A DNA stretch of 19,620 nucleotides, taken from Glaciecola sp. UBA2563. GTDB taxonomy: Bacteria; Pseudomonadota; Gammaproteobacteria; Enterobacterales; Alteromonadaceae. The notes beneath the pieces were generated by a model, which saw only the letters and a list, made by a program, of their open reading frames with translations, searched no databases and was not told the DNA's origin. This document shows, in pieces, positions 7,939-15,107 of the stretch (position 1 is its first letter; every line of letters starts with the position of its first letter). The translations under genes were made by a program, and so were the position numbers. The stretch is from the NCBI GenBank assembly GCA_002340325.1, contig DDLV01000014.1, forward strand, positions 1 to 19,620, written 5' to 3'.

Positions 7939-8724
7939 ATGCCCAAGAAAAAAAGACTCGATAAAAAGACCTATGAGACTGAACTGACCTCCCTACAAAC
8001 GGAACTCGTCAAACTACAGCAGTGGGTAGTACAGGAAAAATTAAAAGTGGTTGTTGTTTTTGAAGGACGTGACGCCGCAGGCAAGGGGGGCGTAATTAAG
8101 CGTATAACAGAAAAGTTAAATCCTAGAGTTTGTCGAATTGCCGCACTACCTGCGCCAAATGAGCGTCAAAAAACACAGTGGTATTTTCAGCGTTATGTAG
8201 AACACTTACCTGCTGCCGGTGAAATTGTATTGTTCGATCGCAGTTGGTATAACCGAGCAGGCGTTGAAAAAGTAATGGGATTTTGCACAGAAGAAGAGCA
8301 CGCGGATTTTTTACGAGCTTGCCCGCAATTCGAACATATGCTGATACGCTCGGGATTTATCTTGATTAAGTACTGGTTTTCAGTATCTGATAAAGAGCAG
8401 GAAAAACGATTTAAAGAGAGAATTGAGAACCCTTTAAAGCGCTGGAAATTCAGTAAAATGGACCTGTATTCAAGAAGTCGATGGGCTGAATACTCTCAGG
8501 CAAAAGATGAAATGTTTGCCTATACGGATACAAAACAGAGTCCATGGTGGGTCGTTGAGTCAGATGATAAAAAACGCGCAAGACTCAATTGTATATCTCA
8601 TTTCCTATCTCAAATTGAATATGAAGAAATTCAGCATCCGGAGATTGAATTGCCACCATTAAATAAAGATGGGTACAAAAGAGTTCCAATAACCGAACAA
8701 AGTTTTGTACCTGAGAAGTTCTGA
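7939..8724 (+). CDS. ppk2: Polyphosphate kinase 2 (PPK2) family protein, class I type
   Basis: A 261-residue single-domain PPK2, a P-loop kinase that moves phosphate between polyphosphate and nucleoside di/monophosphates in the cytoplasm. Visible motifs: Walker A GRDAAGKGG (43-51), the PPK2 block LPAPNERQKTQWYFQRY (~70-86), Walker B plus lid entry LFDRSWYNRAGVE (98-110), and the FSVSDKEQEKRFKER and DPLKRWK-type stretch (here NPLKRWKFSKMD). The length fits one-domain class I enzymes, which mostly phosphorylate ADP/GDP or run in reverse to make polyphosphate; preference cannot be read from the sequence alone. ATG at 7939 follows CTAAGGCGGTGCTAAG, a modest ribosome site. The upstream region holds element B. 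Confidence 0.93.
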   Translation: MPKKKRLDKKTYETELTSLQTELVKLQQWVVQEKLKVVVVFEGRDAAGKGGVIKRITEKLNPRVCRIAALPAPNERQKTQWYFQRYVEHLPAAGEIVLFDRSWYNRAGVEKVMGFCTEEEHADFLRACPQFEHMLIRSGFILIKYWFSVSDKEQEKRFKERIENPLKRWKFSKMDLYSRSRWAEYSQAKDEMFAYTDTKQSPWWVVESDDKKRARLNCISHFLSQIEYEEIQHPEIELPPLNKDGYKRVPITEQSFVPEKF

Positions 8725-8745
8725 CGCGGGAAACGAAGAAGGATG

Positions 8746-8768
8746 GCCCTTAGTGGGGAGCTAAGGGC
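8746..8768. terminator. Hairpin between convergent PPK2 and small-protein genes
   Basis: GCCCTTAG (8746-8753) and CTAAGGGC (8761-8768) form a perfect 8-bp stem with a 7-nt loop. It sits 21 bases after the PPK2 stop and 8 bases beyond the stop of the opposing small gene. No T-tract follows on either strand, so its efficiency as an intrinsic terminator is doubtful. Confidence 0.45.
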
Positions 8769-8776
8769 ACATCATA

Positions 8777-8989
8777 TTAGTGATTTGCAGTTTGTTTTTG
8801 TGTGACTGTAGGCGTTTCGTTATTTTCGATTTCTTTCGCATCGTCTTTAATACCATTAACAGCAGAATCTTTTGCAACGCTCATAAAAAATGCCGATGAC
8901 AACATTAGGTATCGGGTGGTGTAGTAGCTATAAATTTCCATCATCTTTTTGACTCTTTCAGTTAGGTTTCCGTTGACGCGTGTAAGCAT
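8777..8989 (-). CDS. Small hypothetical protein behind an FNR-type promoter
   Basis: I do not recognise the family. From the ATG at 8989 the product is 70 residues: a basic N-terminus (MLTRVNGNLTERVKKMM), a central hydrophobic/aromatic stretch (MEIYSYYTTRYLMLSSAFFM), then an acidic polar tail rich in Asn, Lys, Glu and Gln. The frame extends upstream to an ATG at 9037 (86 residues), and internal ATGs at 8944/8941 would give about 55. The best argument that it is real is outside the frame: a perfect FNR-type operator with a correctly spaced -10 lies just upstream on this strand (9064-9104). It may be a short membrane-associated protein made under low oxygen (inference). Convergent with the PPK2 gene. 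Confidence 0.45.
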   Translation of the reverse strand: MLTRVNGNLTERVKKMMEIYSYYTTRYLMLSSAFFMSVAKDSAVNGIKDDAKEIENNETPTVTQKQTANH

Positions 8990-9063
8990 CTCACAATGAA
9001 TAACAATAAAAAAACAGATTGATCGGTATCTAAACAACGGAATTTTCGATGTTTAGAAATTTA

Positions 9064-9104
9064 ATTTTAACTACTCATGTATTAAGACTATTGATCTACA
9101 TCAA
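9064..9104 (-). promoter_or_regulatory. FNR/Anr-type operator with class II promoter spacing
   Basis: TTGATCTACATCAA at 9091-9104 is an exact match to the FNR consensus TTGAT-N4-ATCAA. On the minus strand a TAAAAT (9064-9069) follows 21 bases after the box, which is the spacing expected of an FNR-activated class II promoter (operator centred near -41.5). The predicted transcript would start near 9056 and read into the small gene ending at 8777. No gene on the plus strand starts downstream of it. Confidence 0.7.
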
Positions 9105-9179
9105 AAGTAGCATATTTGTAACAAAACTCACCTAATTTTTACGTTATTTGTTCTAAGGGCAAAATTGCTTTATGTAACA

Positions 9180-9300
9180 GACTGCAGGCCCTGATTGTGG
9201 GCGGAAATAAAGACGCTGGTACCACGTCCATGTAGCGCTTGGCAAAAAACATCCTTGTTTTTTGACACTTTATTTTAACCCACAATAAGGGCTTACAGTC
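9180..9300. repeat. Long inverted-repeat element C (two-hairpin head)
   Basis: A 121-bp palindrome related to A and B in design. Arms 9180-9212 and 9268-9300 pair at 27 of 33 positions and are unrelated in sequence to the arms of A and B. The head has AAAGACGCTGG (compare AAAGTCGCTGT in A and B), an ACGTCCATGT segment, the GCGCT spacer, and a second hairpin 9243-9264 (CAAAAAACA/TGTTTTTTG, loop TCCT) matching hairpin 2 of element A in position and loop type. It lies in the gap downstream of the MFS gene and upstream of the FNR operator. The rest of 9038-9355 shows no gene I can support. Confidence 0.75.
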
Positions 9301-9355
9301 CATTATAAACGCTTGTTTCAAATCGGAACTAACAACAATGACACAGGGCTTGAAT

Positions 9356-10780
9356 TCACAGCCCTTTAGATGTGGTGGTTTGTTTAATGCGTGACCAAAA
9401 CACAATGGACAGTACGACCATTGCTGCGGCTATAAGATAAATCACTCCTTTGTTTTCAGTACTTTCCATGAACTCGCCAAAACGCAAACTTGTGATCAGC
9501 ATCGTAAAAATCATTGATAGATTGTAAATTCCAGTAAAAAATCCCATGCGGTGAGGATCAGCAAATTGAGAATACATTGCAAAGGGGAGGGTGATCATTG
9601 ACGACCACGCGATGCCTGCCAATAGCATGATTGCCCAAATCACATAGCCCGAGTGACCAAAGAAGTATAATAGAACAAGGGCGGCTACCATCGTCCAAAG
9701 CGCACCGATGTGTGTTGATAACATCCCTTTTCGTTCAACAAAGCGATTGAGAACAAGCATCGGAAGGAAAATTGCCACACCATTAAAAATGAATAATGCC
9801 CAGTTATTTAAGGTGCCGATAGCGTTATCGTCAAGTTCAGGCATCCGATGTCTAAGCAGAATAACCAAAAACATGAATATGGAGAATGGCCCAAACCAAT
9901 TAACGGAATTTGCGGCCAAGTTTTTCTGAAACTGAAATATGTTGTCAGGCATGGCGGGATTAGATTTTCGAAAAACGGTTTCCACCAAAAAATATAGCGA
10001 TAAAATTCCGCAAAACACTTCAATGGCGAGCACGCCTGGCAAACTTCCGAAGTTTAATACCATGGCGTAAACCGCATAAATTCCCAAGCCCCAAAGCGGT
10101 CTAATAATCGACAAGGTCTCTTTCAAAGAGAATTTCACTTCCCCTTTCTTTTCTTCTTCTACTTGAAGTTCCCTTGGCTCTTTAATAAACAATGCGGGTA
10201 ATACCATCATTAACACAATGGCGCATGCGCCAAAGTAAATAAGGGTGTAATTCCCAAATAGCGCCCCAATAGCAAGACTTAATACCGTTACAGACCCTGA
10301 TATCGTCTGCGCCCACAAAAACGCTTTTGCACGAATTGGGCCTTTGGGTGTCACGTCGGCAATGACTGAGCGTGTGGGATTAAAGCTGGTATTAATAGAT
10401 AGGTCGATAAACAACGAAACGGCAATAGCAGTCCCAAGAATGGTAAAAAATCCAACCATTTGGGCAAGCGTTCCAATATTGGGTAAAGCGACATACGCCA
10501 GTGCCGTCATGATGCCACCGACGATAATAAAAGGTTTGCGGCGACCACCCATAAACCAGGTTTTATCGCTTAACGCGCCAATAATGATAGTGCCGAATAT
10601 TGTTGCTATAGGGCCAACTGACCAGACAATGCCGACATCCTTTGCAGAGAGGTCATATTCAGTTGTGATTACCCAAGTTAGCACCGCATTCTGGATAGAT
10701 AACCCAAGTCCCATTGCCGTTACAGGTAAGGCGAGCAATATCAGAAACGGCGTAGATAATTTCTTCTGAATGTCGAGCAT
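9356..10780 (-). CDS. MFS transporter, SLC45/GPH sugar-cation symporter-like
   Basis: A 474-residue protein with about 12 predicted membrane helices. It carries the MFS loop signature GALSDKTWFMGGRRKPFI after helix 2, as in SLC45/GPH-type sugar:cation symporters, and a second conserved loop SVIADVTPKGPIRAKAF between helices 4 and 5. Between helices 6 and 7 there is a charged loop (EPRELQVEEEKKGEVKF), and an extended region around 270-290. The likely role is uptake of a di- or oligosaccharide or glycoside, but the substrate is not readable and no sugar-metabolism gene sits beside it. ATG at 10780 has AAGGA ten bases upstream and a good sigma70-type promoter (10834-10861), so it is probably a single-gene unit. 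Confidence 0.88.
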   Translation of the reverse strand: MLDIQKKLSTPFLILLALPVTAMGLGLSIQNAVLTWVITTEYDLSAKDVGIVWSVGPIATIFGTIIIGALSDKTWFMGGRRKPFIIVGGIMTALAYVALPNIGTLAQMVGFFTILGTAIAVSLFIDLSINTSFNPTRSVIADVTPKGPIRAKAFLWAQTISGSVTVLSLAIGALFGNYTLIYFGACAIVLMMVLPALFIKEPRELQVEEEKKGEVKFSLKETLSIIRPLWGLGIYAVYAMVLNFGSLPGVLAIEVFCGILSLYFLVETVFRKSNPAMPDNIFQFQKNLAANSVNWFGPFSIFMFLVILLRHRMPELDDNAIGTLNNWALFIFNGVAIFLPMLVLNRFVERKGMLSTHIGALWTMVAALVLLYFFGHSGYVIWAIMLLAGIAWSSMITLPFAMYSQFADPHRMGFFTGIYNLSMIFTMLITSLRFGEFMESTENKGVIYLIAAAMVVLSIVFWSRIKQTTTSKGL

Positions 10781-10833
10781 TGGGCAGGCATCCTTATTAT
10801 TATTGTTACTGCAAGATGTATCCAGCGCGAAAG

Positions 10834-10861
10834 TCTATAGCATGGGACGTTGTATTGACAA
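10834..10861 (-). promoter_or_regulatory. Sigma70-type promoter of the MFS gene
   Basis: On the minus strand TTGTCA (10856-10861) and TATAGA (10834-10839) are separated by 16 bases, with a TG element just before the -10 (TGCTATAGA). The start of transcription would fall near 10827, giving a leader of about 46 nt. Confidence 0.6.
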
Positions 10862-10867
10862 CCCAAG

Positions 10868-11200
10868 ATGTTGAAAAAATGTAAAATTAATGTGTTACGT
10901 TGGGTAGCTTTTTATTCAAACCTAGCTTACGTTAGTCGTTTTAATGCAGAAACGTTGAAGATAGATAGAGCATTCATCCATGACATTCTCACCAACAAAC
11001 ACAACTTGCACATCGTCAAATCTATCATACAGATTGCTAATGCTTACAATCTTAAGACCGTTGCTGAAGGTGTCGAGGATAAAAAAACTGGCCAGTTGCT
11101 TCTAGAGTTAGGGGCAAACATAGGTCAAGGGTATTACTGGTCAAGGCCATTGAAATTGAATGATTTATTGGCGTTTATTGAAACTTCACCATACAGTTAA
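10868..11200 (+). pseudogene. Remnant of an EAL-domain (c-di-GMP phosphodiesterase) gene
   Basis: The open frame of 110 residues contains only the C-terminal half of an EAL domain: YSNLAYVSRFNAETLKIDRAF, then VKSIIQIANAYNLKTVAEGVED and GQGYYWSRPL. The catalytic N-terminal half, with the EAL signature and the first metal-binding residues, is missing. The homology starts abruptly at about 10910: where an intact EAL domain has a D-D-F-G-x-G block before YSNL, this frame has WVAF. Only about 90 bases separate this from the start of the MFS gene, so no room exists for the missing part. The first ~14 residues look like chance coding. It is most likely a decayed gene fragment, convergent with the borosin operon (8-bp gap); an expressed degenerate half-domain is less likely. 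Confidence 0.75.
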
Positions 11201-11208
11201 TTAGATGT

Positions 11209-12024
11209 TTACTCCTCCGGATGTTGGAGGTTTCTCTTGATTTCTTCTTCCGTTATATGTAATGCGTCCAGGACCTCTTGGTTGTAGTCTGGAAGCCCCA
11301 AGCTTGGAATAACCAATGTAGAAATCGCGTTTAAATTAGCTGACGGTAAATCAACTAATCTAATTTCTTCCATTCGAGATACAAAAAAAGGAGAAATTCT
11401 TGCTTCATATATTATCGCCGTATGATTCTCGGGATAGTGTTGCATTAACTTATCAACTAGGATTTTCAAGCCATCAGTTTTGTGTTCAGTCGTTGTCTTG
11501 AAAACGTGATCACCTACCCCCCAAATCTGCCACATTATCTGTGTCATGTATGGGTCTAAGGTGTACTTTCGAAATAAGAACTGCGTCGCTTCGTAGCTCT
11601 GACATCCATACTGTGCTGGATCAATCCCTAAGTCTGCTACCAAACAATCCTCAGCGGAAATACCTGGTTCCATGGAAACGGAAAATTCTCTTTCTCTTAA
11701 TATTTCAATTACTCTGTGAGATGGATTTACAAAGACACCGGGATGGCCATAAAACGCAGCACAAACCTTTTGCCCTGACTCGACTGCATTGATGATAACG
11801 TCGCACATATCCTGATATGTCTGGACACGAGATTTCCCAATTTCATAATGGTCAGTTAGGGAAACAGTATTTGGATTGAGAGATTTAACAAATTCAACAC
11901 CGGGTTTATTAGGAATAGCCACAAAAACAACGTCGGCTTGTTTGATATGGTTTTGCGTGATGATGGTCATTTGACCAGCGACACTTATGCCAGTCCCAAC
12001 GATGACTAAACTTCCTTTTTTCAT
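11209..12024 (-). CDS. Borosin-type peptide backbone alpha-N-methyltransferase (SonM-like)
   Basis: A 271-residue member of the tetrapyrrole-methylase fold (PF00590). The N-terminus SLVIVGTGISVAGQMTI binds SAM in this fold, and FYGHPGVFVNPSHRVI (91-106) with EPGISAEDCLVADLGIDP (119-136) are hallmarks of borosin methyltransferases. Y60, R66, Y70 and Y92 line up with OphMA Y66, R72, Y76 and Y98 at a constant offset of six; those residues form the catalytic site in the fungal enzyme (established knowledge, recalled). Unlike fungal OphMA, no precursor is fused at the C-terminus, which ends at about the usual length for stand-alone enzymes such as SonM. The predicted reaction is iterative SAM-dependent methylation of backbone amides of a separate precursor, most likely the product of 14506-14718. 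The start lacks a good Shine-Dalgarno; a 53-nt gap follows the kinase gene, so expression is probably operonic. Confidence 0.87.
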   Translation of the reverse strand: MKKGSLVIVGTGISVAGQMTIITQNHIKQADVVFVAIPNKPGVEFVKSLNPNTVSLTDHYEIGKSRVQTYQDMCDVIINAVESGQKVCAAFYGHPGVFVNPSHRVIEILREREFSVSMEPGISAEDCLVADLGIDPAQYGCQSYEATQFLFRKYTLDPYMTQIMWQIWGVGDHVFKTTTEHKTDGLKILVDKLMQHYPENHTAIIYEARISPFFVSRMEEIRLVDLPSANLNAISTLVIPSLGLPDYNQEVLDALHITEEEIKRNLQHPEE

Positions 12025-12077
12025 ATAGCGTTTTGAGCCATTATTTTATAGTTAATTATATCGTTTCAGTTAAGGTG

Positions 12078-14498
12078 TTATTTCTTAATAAGCAGTGATT
12101 CAATCGTCTCAAGCAATAATATGGGGTCTGCGGGTTTAGTTAAATATGCGTCAACACCTGCCGCTTTACTGTCCTCTATTTCGCCAGTTGTTGCATGTGC
12201 AGTCAATGCAATGATAGGGATGTCAAGTTTGAGATTTTTTCGTATGAATTTGGTAGCGGTTATCCCATCCATAATTGGCATTTGATGATCGGTAATAAAG
12301 ATATTAATACTTTCATCATGTTCTAATATGTCTATCGCCTCTTTACCATTGTTAACAACGGTTATCTGAGGATTGATAGTATCCAAATATCCTATGATTA
12401 CTTTACGCACTAATTCATGATCTTCAGCTAATAGGATATGAATGTTGTTTAAATCTGAATACTGTTTTTTGCCATGCGTTTCAGTTTTCTTGTTCTTTTC
12501 AGGCAAAACTTCATTGAGTTTTTCATACGATATTGTGAAATAGAATATGGTACCTAGGCGCATGGCGCTCTCAAGCCATATCTCTCCCCCCATTAATTCA
12601 ACTAACTCTTTCGCGATTGTGAGCCCTAAACCCGTGCCGCCATACCTTCGCGTTATTGATTCATCTGCCTGCGTAAAAGCAGAGAATAAGCGAGATTGTT
12701 CAAGTTCTGAGATACCACAACCTGAATCTCTGACCTCAAATTTCAGTTTAGGATTTAACTCGTTATTGGACTGGCTGGGCTGGTTGCTAACCGTAACTGA
12801 AATACTGCCTTTATCCGTGAATTTAATCGCATTAGATAAAAGGTTATTGAGAACTTGTTGTAGTCTATGAGGATCACCTTTAACCATTTTTGGTACATCT
12901 TGCATGATGCTTATATTTGTCACAACTTTCTTATTATTCGCCTCAATGCTAATCATATCGATTGCTTTTTTTACAACATCTTCTACTTCAAACGAGGTAG
13001 ATTCGAGCGTCATTTTTCCCGCTTCAATTTTTGAGAAGTCTAATAAGTCATTCACCAATGTCAGCAGATGATAAGAGGTGCTATTAATTTGTTGAAGGTT
13101 TGTCGATATCCCTTTGTCTCTCACTCTTTCAAGAGATAAGTTGGTTAGCCCCATAATTGCACTGATCGGCGTTCGAATTTCATGGCTTATGCGCGCTAAA
13201 AATTCAGATTTTGCTTTATCTGCTTTCTGTGTAACTTCTACTTTCTTGCGCAGATAAAATGCTAAAAAAGACAGCAGTAATATAGCTAAAACGGAAACAA
13301 TTATCAGCATAAGCTGATTTTTTTGTTTTAGCTCGATCACTTTGTTCCGCTGCTGTAGTTTCTCCATTTGATGAGTTGTGGCAGCTAAATCCAGTTTGCT
13401 TCGATTAACTGCTAGTAGCTGAAGGCTATTAAATTGCCGTTGCTCTCGCATTACCTTAATAAGTTGATTTTGCGTTGAAAGTGCTTTTTCGAAATCGCCA
13501 GTGATTTCATACAGCGTTGATAATTTATCTAACGCTTTTACTTTGTAGACAGAGAGATTCAATTCCTCTATCAGCGTTAGTGCTTCTTGGGCGATTGTAA
13601 TGGCGGTATCGATTTCACCATTTGCTCGCCGAGCATCACTTTCAAGAATCATTGCGCCAGGCAGCCCCACAACAAAATCACTATCTTTTATCTTTTGATT
13701 GTGAATTTGAATGTGATCTAAGGCTGTTTCATAGTTTCCCTCAGCGATCGCAAGTTTAGCCTTAGCAAAGTAAAGCGAAAAGTTTGATTCATCGGTTGAT
13801 AGTTCCGACGCAGCTGATTCATGTCGTAAATGAATGCGAGCTTGCGCAAAGTTTTCTTCCTTTATAAAGGCCAACGCGAGGTTGTTGTGAGCCGCTGCGA
13901 TGTCACCAAAGTCATTTTTTTCAGTAGCCTCTTCTAATAGTAATAACGCGTATCTTTTCATGTCATCATACTGTTCAAGATACTCGTATATTTCAACGAT
14001 TGATGCAACGCTGTCCAGGATTTTGATAGAGCCCGATTGTTTGTGGAGACTAAGACTTTTATTGATTTGTTCTAATGCATAGAGAGGCGAATCCAGCAAA
14101 AAATACATAATTCCCTCTCGTCTGTAAGATTCAGCCTCTTGCTCGATGTTGCCGGTTTTCTCCGCAATAGATCTTGCGTTGAGTAATCTCCTTGATGCCT
14201 CTGGAAAATTCCCATTTAACAGGGCAATGTGACCATACGCATTCTCAATTTGGCTTCCTAATGCGGCTAATGATTCATCGCTGAGCGTTTTTTCAAACGA
14301 TGCTAGCGATAGTTTTGCTTGGCTCTTATCCAGAAGTACCGATTTCTCGATTTTCTCAAGTAAGGCTCTTGCCGCATTTACGTCTATTTGTGATGTTCTT
14401 TCTGTACCTATCTCTCCTAATGCAGTCTCACCTTCGGCGGTAATACCAATATTGAGATTGAAAAAAATAAGAATGAAAATAACAACAACGAAATGCAT
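12078..14498 (-). CDS. TPR-sensor hybrid histidine kinase with receiver domain
   Basis: An 806-residue membrane kinase. Order: an N-terminal signal/anchor helix (~2-19), a long helical region with TPR-like repeats (~80-350, e.g. AAAHNNLALAFIKEENFAQA and AKLAIAEGNYETALDHI) predicted to be periplasmic, coiled coil (~375-395), a transmembrane helix (~396-416), HisKA with SHEIRTP (phosphoacceptor H439), HATPase with N box NNLLSNAIKF (~551-560), G1 DSGCGI and G2 GGTGLGL, and a receiver domain with AED (691-693) and phosphoacceptor D737 in ITDHQMPIMDG. There is no output or Hpt domain, so it must pass phosphate to an unseen partner. It starts 7 nt after the borosin precursor stop with no ribosome site of its own, which suggests translational coupling, and the methyltransferase gene follows. 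What it senses is unknown. Confidence 0.93.
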   Translation of the reverse strand: MHFVVVIFILIFFNLNIGITAEGETALGEIGTERTSQIDVNAARALLEKIEKSVLLDKSQAKLSLASFEKTLSDESLAALGSQIENAYGHIALLNGNFPEASRRLLNARSIAEKTGNIEQEAESYRREGIMYFLLDSPLYALEQINKSLSLHKQSGSIKILDSVASIVEIYEYLEQYDDMKRYALLLLEEATEKNDFGDIAAAHNNLALAFIKEENFAQARIHLRHESAASELSTDESNFSLYFAKAKLAIAEGNYETALDHIQIHNQKIKDSDFVVGLPGAMILESDARRANGEIDTAITIAQEALTLIEELNLSVYKVKALDKLSTLYEITGDFEKALSTQNQLIKVMREQRQFNSLQLLAVNRSKLDLAATTHQMEKLQQRNKVIELKQKNQLMLIIVSVLAILLLSFLAFYLRKKVEVTQKADKAKSEFLARISHEIRTPISAIMGLTNLSLERVRDKGISTNLQQINSTSYHLLTLVNDLLDFSKIEAGKMTLESTSFEVEDVVKKAIDMISIEANNKKVVTNISIMQDVPKMVKGDPHRLQQVLNNLLSNAIKFTDKGSISVTVSNQPSQSNNELNPKLKFEVRDSGCGISELEQSRLFSAFTQADESITRRYGGTGLGLTIAKELVELMGGEIWLESAMRLGTIFYFTISYEKLNEVLPEKNKKTETHGKKQYSDLNNIHILLAEDHELVRKVIIGYLDTINPQITVVNNGKEAIDILEHDESINIFITDHQMPIMDGITATKFIRKNLKLDIPIIALTAHATTGEIEDSKAAGVDAYLTKPADPILLLETIESLLIKK

Positions 14499-14505
14499 AT
14501 TTTAT

Positions 14506-14718
14506 TTATTGAGAATGACTAATCCTAATAGATGCCTTGATACCCTCTTGCTCAAACCGTTTTTTAATCGCTTCCATATCATTCTCAAGCAATATCCTCA
14601 AGTCTTCACCCTCAAGTTTATAGCGTTCAGCAACTTCTTTTGGATTTTGCTTATATTCTTCCTGTAGCTTTGGATCTTGGTCGAGCTCGTTTACGAAATC
14701 TACTAATTTATCAGTCAT
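14506..14718 (-). CDS. Putative borosin precursor peptide (SonA-like)
   Basis: A 70-residue acidic protein. Residues ~1-58 are helical, with LQEEYKQNPKEVAERYKL and a LLENDMEAIKKRF segment resembling the 'YKxNPxxVxxxxGL...LLxxD' pattern of LigA-like/RiPP leader domains such as the borosin-binding domain of SonA. After a Gly hinge (EQEGIKA) it ends in a short strand-like tail SIRISHSQ, the probable core. The N-methylated residues of SonA are, as I recall, two aliphatic residues two positions apart near residue 63-65; I64 and I66 here have the same spacing and place. ATG at 14718 has a good ribosome site (AAGGT, 7 nt spacing). The annotation relies on this architecture plus the borosin methyltransferase in the same operon; on its own the peptide would be hypothetical. 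Confidence 0.8.
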   Translation of the reverse strand: MTDKLVDFVNELDQDPKLQEEYKQNPKEVAERYKLEGEDLRILLENDMEAIKKRFEQEGIKASIRISHSQ

Positions 14719-14924
14719 TTAGTTTACCTTTTTAAAGAGTTTAAGGATTTTAACTTCCATGTTGTTATGAAAAATTGCGCAGCGATAATACAATTATTAA
14801 CCATTGAATGACACCTAATTTATTCGCACATAAGCGCAAAGTATTGCACTAACAAATGCACGTGCGGTTACATAGTCAGGCAAACTTAGCGATGCGCATT
14901 TCAACGTTTAGTGTAACTATAATG
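14719..14924 (-). promoter_or_regulatory. Upstream region of the borosin operon
   Basis: This gap holds the likely promoter of the three-gene operon. A TATTAT lies on the minus strand near 14785-14790, but no good -35 is found 16-18 bases upstream. It overlaps an AT-rich dyad GATAAT-ACA-ATTATT (14784-14798) that resembles half of a Fur- or FNR-independent operator only loosely. No RNA gene or terminator is evident. Confidence 0.3.
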
Positions 14925-15107
14925 TTACTGGAATGATTTGGAAGTGTATACGACTGTAAAGCGTTTATGGTCCATGAAAAAGTTGGCAGGTAAAGTAGAA
15001 AATTGTGAAATTGTCAGCCTAAGGAACAAGATTGCAACTTCAAAAGCTGCAACCCATGAAAACAGCAGAAACAATAGTACAAGTTGAATACCCCTATAGT
15101 TAATCAT
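14925..15107 (-). CDS. Possible tiny membrane protein overlapping the upstream gene by ATGA
   Basis: A 60-codon frame whose ATG overlaps the TGA of the DUF6746-like gene (ATGA), the classic geometry of translational coupling. The product has one strong hydrophobic segment (IQLVLLFLLFSWVAAFEVAILFLRL) and a polar tail. I recognise no family, and AT-rich non-coding DNA often yields hydrophobic frames, so this is a candidate only. Confidence 0.25.
   Translation of the reverse strand: MINYRGIQLVLLFLLFSWVAAFEVAILFLRLTISQFSTLPANFFMDHKRFTVVYTSKSFQ

Noticed and set aside
9139..9405. 88-codon minus-strand frame between the FNR box and the MFS gene
   Set aside because: It runs through palindromic element C and overlaps the end of the MFS gene; composition does not look like protein.
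10344..10769. 141-codon plus-strand frame inside the MFS gene
   Set aside because: Antisense shadow of a clear membrane transporter, with no recognisable motif.
11214..11230. CCTCC/GGAGG hairpin as terminator of the EAL remnant
   Set aside because: The 5-bp stem lies within the methyltransferase coding sequence and lacks a proper T-run.
12021..12041. Six-codon leader frame (MAQNAI) ending in the methyltransferase start codon on the minus strand
   Set aside because: The overlap is neat, but there is no ribosome site and such short frames arise easily by chance.
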